Positions 62,316 through 64,000 of a stretch of DNA of 64,000 nt are shown here, one piece after another (positions within the stretch are counted from its first letter, which is position 1; each line of letters starts with the position of its first letter). The position numbers and the translations under genes are program-made. The notes under the pieces are model-generated. The model was not told where the DNA came from. It did not search any database and saw only the letters and a program-made list of their open reading frames with translations. Source of the stretch: Pontederia crassipes (lineage: Eukaryota > Streptophyta > Magnoliopsida > Commelinales > Pontederiaceae); assembly GCA_030549335.1 (NCBI GenBank), contig CM060189.1, forward strand, positions 32,263,001-32,327,000, written 5' to 3'.

Positions 62316-63688
62316 ATGCGTTTCCCCGTTCCCATTTCCCTCTCCGCCACTATTCGCAAATCCCTAACCCCATCCAAACCCCTCTCCCTCGTCCTCCGAC
62401 GCCACCCGTGCTCGCCGGCCTCTGTCGGCATCTCTGCCCCAATGGCGACGGCTGCTGCTGCCTCCGAGGATACCCTCCGGCGGGCCCTCGCCGATAAGCA
62501 GGCCGAGGTCGACGCCCAGGCCAACGCCGTCCGCGATCTCAAGGCTGCCGGCGCCGCCTCCGCCGAGATCGAAGCCGCCGTCGAGCGCCTCAAGGCAGTC
62601 AAGATCGAGCACGGCGCCGTCGCCCGCCGCCTCCAGGCCGCGGCCAACAGCAACGGCGACTCCCTCGCCAGTCGCGAGAAGTTTCGCCAGGCCGTCGTCA
62701 ACACCCTCGAGAGGCGCCTCTTCTACATCCCAGCCTTCAAGATCTACCGCGGCGTCGCGGGGCTCTACGACTACGGCCCGCCTGGGTGCGCTGTCAAGTC
62801 CAACGTGCTCGCCTTCTGGCGCCAGGTGAGCCCCGCTGCCTTTCTAGAAATTTGACAACTGATCTGCGTGGATCGTGTTCATGTAGCTTACTACTCTCAT
62901 TATTCTCTTGGGGATGTCCATATTGCAATTTCAATAGTCGTTTCGTTTGCAATCGTCAGTAGCAGAATAGCTTTTAGATGTTAATCTCGATTGCTCGTGT
63001 TTGCACCTGAATCTCTCTTTCTTTATGTGTATTTTCTAGTGCAGTTGACCTTAGTAGAAAGATGCTGACACTTGAACTTGCTTTATCTTACTGTAGCATT
63101 TTGTTCTGGAAGAGAATATGTTGGAGGTTGATTGTCCCTGTGTCACACCGGAGGTTGTGCTAAAGGCATCTGGACACGTGGATAAATTCACAGACCTGAT
63201 GGTCAAGGATGAGAAGACTGGGACATGCTACCGAGCTGATCACTTACTTAAGGATCACTGCAAAGAGAAATTGGAGAAGGACCTTACCTTGTCGCCAGAG
63301 AAGGCTGCTGAGCTTAAGCATGTTTTGGCGGTGCTGGATGACCTTTCTGCTGAGGAGTTGGGGGCGAAACTGAAGGAATATGGAATCACAGCTCCTGAGA
63401 CAAAGAATCCTCTCTCTGATCCATATCCTTTCAATCTCATGTTCCAGACATCCATTGGTCCATCAGGTCTCCTCCCAGGGTGAGATACTTTGCTATCACT
63501 GCAAAATACTACGAGCCATGTAGTCACATTATTTATCTGAAAATAATTTACAGAAACACTGTTGTTATAGGTACATGAGGCCAGAGACGGCACAAGGAAT
63601 ATTTGTGAACTTTAAGGATTTGTACTATTACAATGGAAACAAGCTACCATTTGCAGCGGCCCAAATTGGCCAGGCATTTAGAAATGAG
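62316..63688 (+). CDS. Glycyl-tRNA synthetase, 5' exons (3' partial), dual-start form
   Basis: Attaches glycine to tRNA-Gly (class II synthetase, alpha-2 type). Exons: 62316-62825, 63097-63479, 63571-63688, all with GT-AG junctions and continuous frame; the intron from 63689 runs off the window. The first ATG gives an Arg/Ser-rich leader ([17 protein letters not shown]) like a mitochondrial presequence. A second in-frame ATG at 62442 ([11 protein letters not shown]) would give the cytosolic form. Next comes a WHEP helical domain (about residues 46-105), then [60 protein letters not shown], and class II motif 2 context [25 protein letters not shown]. The match to plant GlyRS is essentially collinear. 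Use of both starts is inferred from the plant family, not shown by the sequence alone. Confidence 0.95.
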
Positions 63689-64000
63689 GTTTTCTTCTTT
63701 GTTTATATCCATTGGTTATCTACACGTTTTTTTTTTCCATTTCAAATATATTGTTCGTTTCGTGTGTTAATTCATTTTGTTTGATGAATCATCTTAAGGT
63801 GTTTACTATACGAGTGTGATTACTTTAAGGATTTCTATCACGAGACTAATTATTGAATAATCAAAAGAAAACAGATTATCCCTCGGATTCTTAGTACTTT
63901 TAAGCAATTTATAATGTATGTTTATTTTTTTCTTTTCTTCTTCAAGCTGTTTAAAGGTTACTTATTGTATTAAGTATCAACATTTTTTTTGAAGTATCAA
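63689..64000 (+). other. Intron of glycyl-tRNA synthetase running off the window
   Basis: Starts GTTTTC after the exon ending RNE; T-rich, with no further exon before the end. Confidence 0.75.

Overview
The window is plant nuclear DNA: spliced GT-AG genes with long AT-rich introns, GC-rich coding exons set in AT-rich intergenic DNA, and dense LTR retrotransposons, SINEs, MITEs and hAT elements. The high GC of three of the four genes suggests a commelinid monocot (a Zingiberales-like genome is possible), but that is inference from composition, not a match to a species.

Layout. (1) 1-7486, plus strand: the last five exons of PECT1 (ethanolamine-phosphate cytidylyltransferase). Its 4.9-kb intron holds two opposed LINE relics and a retroposon flanked by a perfect 17-bp duplication. 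(2) 9309-19148: a 9.8-kb, very young Tekay/Del-like Ty3-gypsy element (5-bp target duplication CTTTT, about 2.5-kb LTRs, one gag-pol frame). It appears to sit inside an older solo LTR. (3) 23854-26240, minus strand: a PXC1-like LRR receptor kinase of two exons. (4) 27.7-38 kb: gene-poor DNA with a 73-bp tandem repeat, two Tourist-like MITEs, two members of one SINE family, a GA/G/C microsatellite cluster, a long-inverted-repeat element and other MITE candidates. (5) 38449-40224, minus strand: an intronless DUF3475/DUF668 (PSK SIMULATOR-like) gene. (6) about 41.68-55.08 kb: a decayed minus-strand Tekay-like gypsy element into which a 5.4-kb Reina-like element, a 981-bp copia-type solo LTR and two related hAT MITEs have inserted. 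Its 5' LTR carries a fragment of an aldose 1-epimerase gene. (7) 55.1-56.25 kb: copia relic. (8) 57608-60835: a decayed autonomous hAT transposon with an 8-bp target duplication. (9) 62316 to beyond 63688, plus strand: the 5' exons of glycyl-tRNA synthetase.

The four host genes are unrelated single genes (phospholipid synthesis, receptor signalling, a peptide-signalling-related protein, translation); nothing suggests a cluster or operon. I found no convincing new multi-gene system. The most unusual structures are the gypsy LTR whose transcribed leader is packed with palindromic CGGCCG sites, the gene fragment inside the relic LTR, and the fully resolvable order of nested insertions at 41.7-55.1 kb. 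Exon boundaries and element ends were read by eye from splice consensus, protein family similarity, terminal repeats and target duplications; no alignments or database searches were run.
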